From positions 3,612,001 through 3,676,000 of the forward strand of contig JAFEUB010001120.1 of assembly GCA_024529925.1 (NCBI GenBank): 64,000 nucleotides of DNA, written 5' to 3'. A program made the translations under genes and the position numbers. The DNA is from Ophthalmolycus amberensis. Lineage: Eukaryota > Chordata > Actinopteri > Perciformes > Zoarcidae. This document shows positions 59,999 through 64,000 of the stretch, in pieces; the stretch's first letter is position 1, and every line of letters begins with the position of its first letter. Under the pieces are notes generated by a model that saw only the letters and a list, made by a program, of their open reading frames with translations, had not been told where the DNA came from and searched no databases.

Positions 59999-60028
59999 AC
60001 ACGCACACACACACAAACACACACACAC
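59999..60028 (-). repeat. (TG)n tract forming a begain acceptor pyrimidine tract
   Basis: On the begain strand an interrupted TG repeat of about 30 bases ends roughly 10 bases before the acceptor at 59989. Confidence 0.8.
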
Positions 60029-60469
60029 GGCAGATGATTGTGTTCAGGGCATATGTTGCAGGAAACAAGCTTGTAACTTGGGTATATGCTTATCTAAATG
60101 GACTTATAAGGGTCTATGTATCTTTTTAATGCACCCCTGAGCGGCCATGCAGCGGTGATGAGAACATCATGAGAGGGTGATAAAAGCAGAAAAGTTGTGT
60201 GAGAAAGTGCTTTGTGTGAGGAAAAACATGACTAAAACACAGATCTCTAATTAAGAATCCAGGCAGGGGTAAGAAAGGACATAGAGCATTTTTTTTAATG
60301 TCTTTTGGGCATCAGATCTTTTTCTCAGCATTAAAGATCATCACAGAAACCCAATCATCACTGAGAAAAAACAAAGAGAGGGTGTAATCTGTGATGAAAT
60401 ATGAGCCAATGAATTCGAATATATCACACAAATAGACTGTGAAGGCTCAGATTTACAGAGCAGCGATAA

Positions 60470-60494
60470 CCCCCCCCCCCCCCCCCCCCCCCCC
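60470..60494. repeat. C25 homopolymer
   Basis: Twenty-five uninterrupted C; G25 on the begain transcript strand if transcribed. Confidence 0.85.
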
Positions 60495-63400
60495 ACATGT
60501 AATTCAGCCAGACAGCACAATGATGACTATTTTCAGAGCATGTGCATTACCTGGACTTCATCTCATAAAAGGGCAAGTGTGAGTGCGAAAAGAGGAAACG
60601 TCTGCTGCCGTGATGGATATGAGTGTGCACGGCTGGGCTTAATGGACCCTGTATTGACGGACAGATGGAGGGAGGAGGGTAATGACTCTATCTGCAGCCG
60701 GATAACAGATAGCAGAGAGTGGATGGAGATGTGGGGCGCTCTTTTCACTTCCTCTCTTTGTCTCTCTTTTAACGAGATCATGGATACACGAGGTGGGAGC
60801 TGAGGAAGATTGAGCAAATATCAGGGACAGGTTCTTTTCAATGTTTTCAGGTCACTAAGTAGAGGTACCATCCAGTTTCCAGCTTATTGATATGCATGAT
60901 AAGATCTACAGTTGATAAGACTAAATATCTCAGCCATTTCGTTGTAATTTTGGCTTGTTTAATTCTAGTCACATTTTTTTGTCTTATAAACCAATTTAGC
61001 TGGATTGTTAATTTCACATAAATAATACAATTAAGGTATTTTTTGATATGAAATGATTCACAGACAACAGTGGTATAAAATGTTGCATATATACTGTATA
61101 GAGGACCATGCATCGGCTTGCTTTCCTTTAGTTTTCTCTTGCCATTATAGGTATCGTAGAGATGCTGCAGAAAGATACATTTCAGCTGCTATAGAGGCAT
61201 AAGATTCACAAGCTCATTTAACTTTGAGTGTGCAGAGTCAAAGACGTTTTGGCTGCAAGGCATATCTAAAAGACAAGTTGCATTTCATTTGTTTATTCTC
61301 CAAAAACTACTCAACTAGGCATTGTGTGATTTGATACACTATTATTACGGTATGCCTAAGTTTAAGTTAACTAATATTTCTTGGCTAAAAGACTAACGTT
61401 TCGATGCCAAGTGTGTCTTTGTCAGAGCCGCATTAGTCTTTAAATAAAGTGTGTTGCCTTGAATCCGTGTGTACTTTGGACCTCAGCTCTGAAGTCTCTC
61501 CTGACATTCATTGTGAGGTTGAGCGCTATTAACCGCCTCCTTCATTTCTTGATGTAAGATATTAAAATGTTGGTATGTTGGTGACTGTTGGTAGAAGAAG
61601 GGACATGTTGCCTTTCAGCATCAATGACACATGTTTTGAAGGCACCCCCTTCCTCCCTGAGATGCTTCATGAGGAACTAACTTGTGTTTCTTTCTTTCTT
61701 ACTTTCTGTCCTTTAAAGTTAATATATAGAAATATTTGTACAAATAAAGCTCCTCTTACCACTAAAAATAAAATACTAGGCTACATGATGAATAAAAGAC
61801 GTGAATTAGAATTGATAATTTCACACGGAATCTGGAACGTTGTATATTTTTCAGGTGGTTGCCACGGTTTACGCTGAAAGCTGCAGCATCTACAACTAGG
61901 TCGGTGAGTAAAACAATACCTGCCTACAAAGGGATTCAATGAGTGTCTCAACTGTCTGGAGGGCATTTCAGTGCAGCCCCCATCTCCTGCTTGTCTTTGA
62001 TTGGCAGGCATTAGCAGGGGAATACAGGTGTTTGTTGTTTGATAGAGGATGAGTTTACGTGTAGTAGCTCCAGGGATGAAAAATCCCCCATTAGTGACCT
62101 CCTCTGTGAACGGGAGCTGAGTCAGACATAATGAGTGCTTTCATTCCGGTGAGATGAGATGACGAGGCAGGGTGACTCCTGGGCTTGGAGAGGTGGGATG
62201 AGGCCGCTTTCGTATCACCGGGCGACTATAAGACACCTCGTGGGCGGATGATCGGACAAACAGATAAAAACGAGCACTGATGGAAAGGTGGCGTCTGAGA
62301 GTTACTCTCTTACCTCTTTTTCGGATGTTTGCCGCCATTTCGGGGGACTTTTAAGGCAGTTTTGCCAATGTATATCTTTTTCATGGTTTGTCTGTGTTCC
62401 TTCCCTCTCATGTGTTTATAGGGGTTGACCACAGGGAGCCGTCATATGTGTTAGTTTCCCAAAGGAGACCCGCTAAGTGTGGCCTGCAGAGTTACTGAGT
62501 GCTCTACCTGCGTTGATCCTGCCAAACAAAGTAAACACACAGATTTGCAAATATTAGTAGATCAACGAGGGATCCTGTTTGAAGGACAAAGTTGATGTAT
62601 ATTTTGCAGTGATAGTCGTTTAATGGCAAAATTACCCACAGTTTTGTCCTTGACAGGAATGCGCAAATAGCCTTAAACTGTACTAAATTCAGAGTAACAG
62701 CTCTTAATCTTGAAAGGTAAAAATCTGCAGGGTGTTGTAGCTGTTGGGCTGATTTTAGTGTTTTTTTATGTGTCACACTGTGTTGTGAAAATGAAAGTAT
62801 CTCAGACATCAGTGGTAAATGTCAAGCTTTGGTCTCAGTCCTTGAGACATAAAGAGCAACGGCTTCTTTCTGTTTTGCAACAAAGTTCAACAATCAAATG
62901 AGGAGAAATCTGCAGAGGGAGAGGCAGGATGTATATGTTCCACAGTTTGCACCTTTGTGCAATTCATGTTGGTTAAAATGAAATATTACAACTTATTTGT
63001 AGTTTTTTTCCTCATATCCATGTTTCCAACTCCATGTGGCCCATTTGAGGGAGATGGTTTGTATTAACCTCTTCTACTCCAGCTCTCTTTAGAGTCATTT
63101 TTGTCTTCAAGGGGAGATAGCAGCTCAACTAAATACGCCCCATAAAAGTGGTGAACATCATCTGAAAGCTGGGAAGATTAATTTGAGATGCAGCACTATG
63201 TGTCAAGTCTTTCTAGTTCATCTGAAATCAACATTGTCTTTTGTTTAAGCGCCAATTCAAATGTTTAAAGTTTAGAGTGTCGAAGGGCTGAGAGCATTAC
63301 GATGGAAGTATAAGATGGCCATTCTTATGTCCCGTAAATTGCTGCAGCAACTTTTTGGGATGATACTATTTGTTACACAGATTTGATAGAAGTTAACGGT

Positions 63401-64000
63401 TCAGAAAAAAAAATCAGTAAACATTATTGATTACATTTTAACAATGTTCTGGCAACAAACAGAAACAACCCCCATACCTGTCATCACATATCCATTTAAA
63501 TGTTTCTTATTTTAAACCAGAGCACAGAGACAAACATAAAAACAGAAATCTCTCATGCAAATGACCAAAACTGGTCTAAATTTAGCAAACATGATTTTGC
63601 TTTAAAGTAGTGGCCCCTTTCTCACTGTCCGAAGCTGACAGCTGAAAATGTTTTCAGGGTATTTGTGGTTTTATGCTGCTTTAGTGTTTTGCTGGACACA
63701 GCCCTGCTTCATATCACTGGTGCTTGATGAAAGGCCTTTGTGACAAGCAGACTTATATCAGTGAAAACAAACACCCCTCTCTTCTCTTTTCGCAGACTTC
63801 ATCTCTTATACGTCCAAACAAAAAGGGACATGAACTGACACATCCACCCTGTCTTGAATGAAAAGAGTTTGACAAGGCCTATGCACCGAAGCTTCTTTTC
63901 CAAATATTTCTACAGTCCCCTCAATCCCGTGTGTCTCCATGGCGTCCACAGCACAGGTGCGGCTGTCAGCCTGCAGACAAATAGGTGCGGATTATTAGAT

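Larger units (their letters stand above)
59989..64000. other. Upstream (5') side of begain: intron or flank
   Basis: No exon could be joined in phase to the exon at 59827-59988. It contains the (TG)n tract at 59999-60028 and a C25 run at 60470-60494. Two ATG/donor candidates (62314-62338 and about 63925-63980, minus) were considered and set aside. Confidence 0.45.

Noticed and set aside
62314..62338. Candidate begain first exon: ATG followed by eight codons and donor GTAAGA (minus)
   Set aside because: Its phase-1 end fits neither acceptor of the 59827-59988 exon. It could be an exon of another transcript, but nothing supports that.
63925..63980. Candidate upstream begain exon with acceptor TGTCTGCAG and METHGIEG (minus)
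   Set aside because: No good donor in the right phase and no recalled similarity to a BEGAIN N-terminus.
1..64000. tRNA, rRNA or snRNA genes
   Set aside because: I looked for tRNA A/B-box patterns and common RNA sequences by eye and recognised none; a tRNAscan-SE/Infernal run would be decisive.

Overview
The window looks like a piece of a ray-finned (teleost, probably percomorph) fish chromosome. The genes are split into short exons with GT-AG introns, the encoded proteins are vertebrate-specific, and the introns carry fish-type dispersed repeats, DNA-transposon MITEs and LINE reverse-transcriptase relics. It is not bacterial. I see no operon, CRISPR array or rRNA, and I recognised no tRNA gene.

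Four protein-coding loci can be read. (1) 866-33010, minus strand: the first 11 coding exons (426 codons) of rngtt, the bifunctional mRNA capping enzyme. Its last exons lie to the left of base 1. (2) 35024-43495, minus strand: a 15-exon class I cytokine receptor of the gp130 family (signal peptide, Ig domain, cytokine-receptor homology module with WSDWS, three more FN3 domains, transmembrane segment, box 1, short tail). As given, it carries two apparent single-base frame breaks. (3) 45401-47445, plus strand: the complete two-exon rdh14 (retinol dehydrogenase 14), divergent from the receptor. (4) 51057-59988, minus strand: begain (brain-enriched guanylate-kinase-associated protein), six exons including the complete C-terminus. 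Its first coding exon was not found. rdh14 and begain converge on a 3.6 kb gene-free interval.

The non-coding sequence is mostly intronic. Repeats I can delimit from the sequence are a 652-bp hAT-type MITE with a perfect 8-bp target duplication (26027-26678), a 482-bp fold-back MITE flanked by TTAA (49206-49687), an imperfect inverted duplication upstream of rdh14 (44689-44762 with 44967-45089), three LINE RT remnants (1-262, 2600-2665, 58553-58620), about eight eroded copies of one common fish repeat, and several microsatellites and long C/G homopolymers.

The genes have unrelated jobs (RNA capping, cytokine signalling, retinoid metabolism, postsynaptic scaffold), as expected for a random vertebrate segment. 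I found no new multi-gene system. The points most worth a second look are the two frame breaks in the cytokine receptor, the inverted duplication upstream of rdh14, the UG-repeat tracts beside two begain splice sites, the two well-bounded MITEs and a consensus CTCF motif upstream of rngtt.
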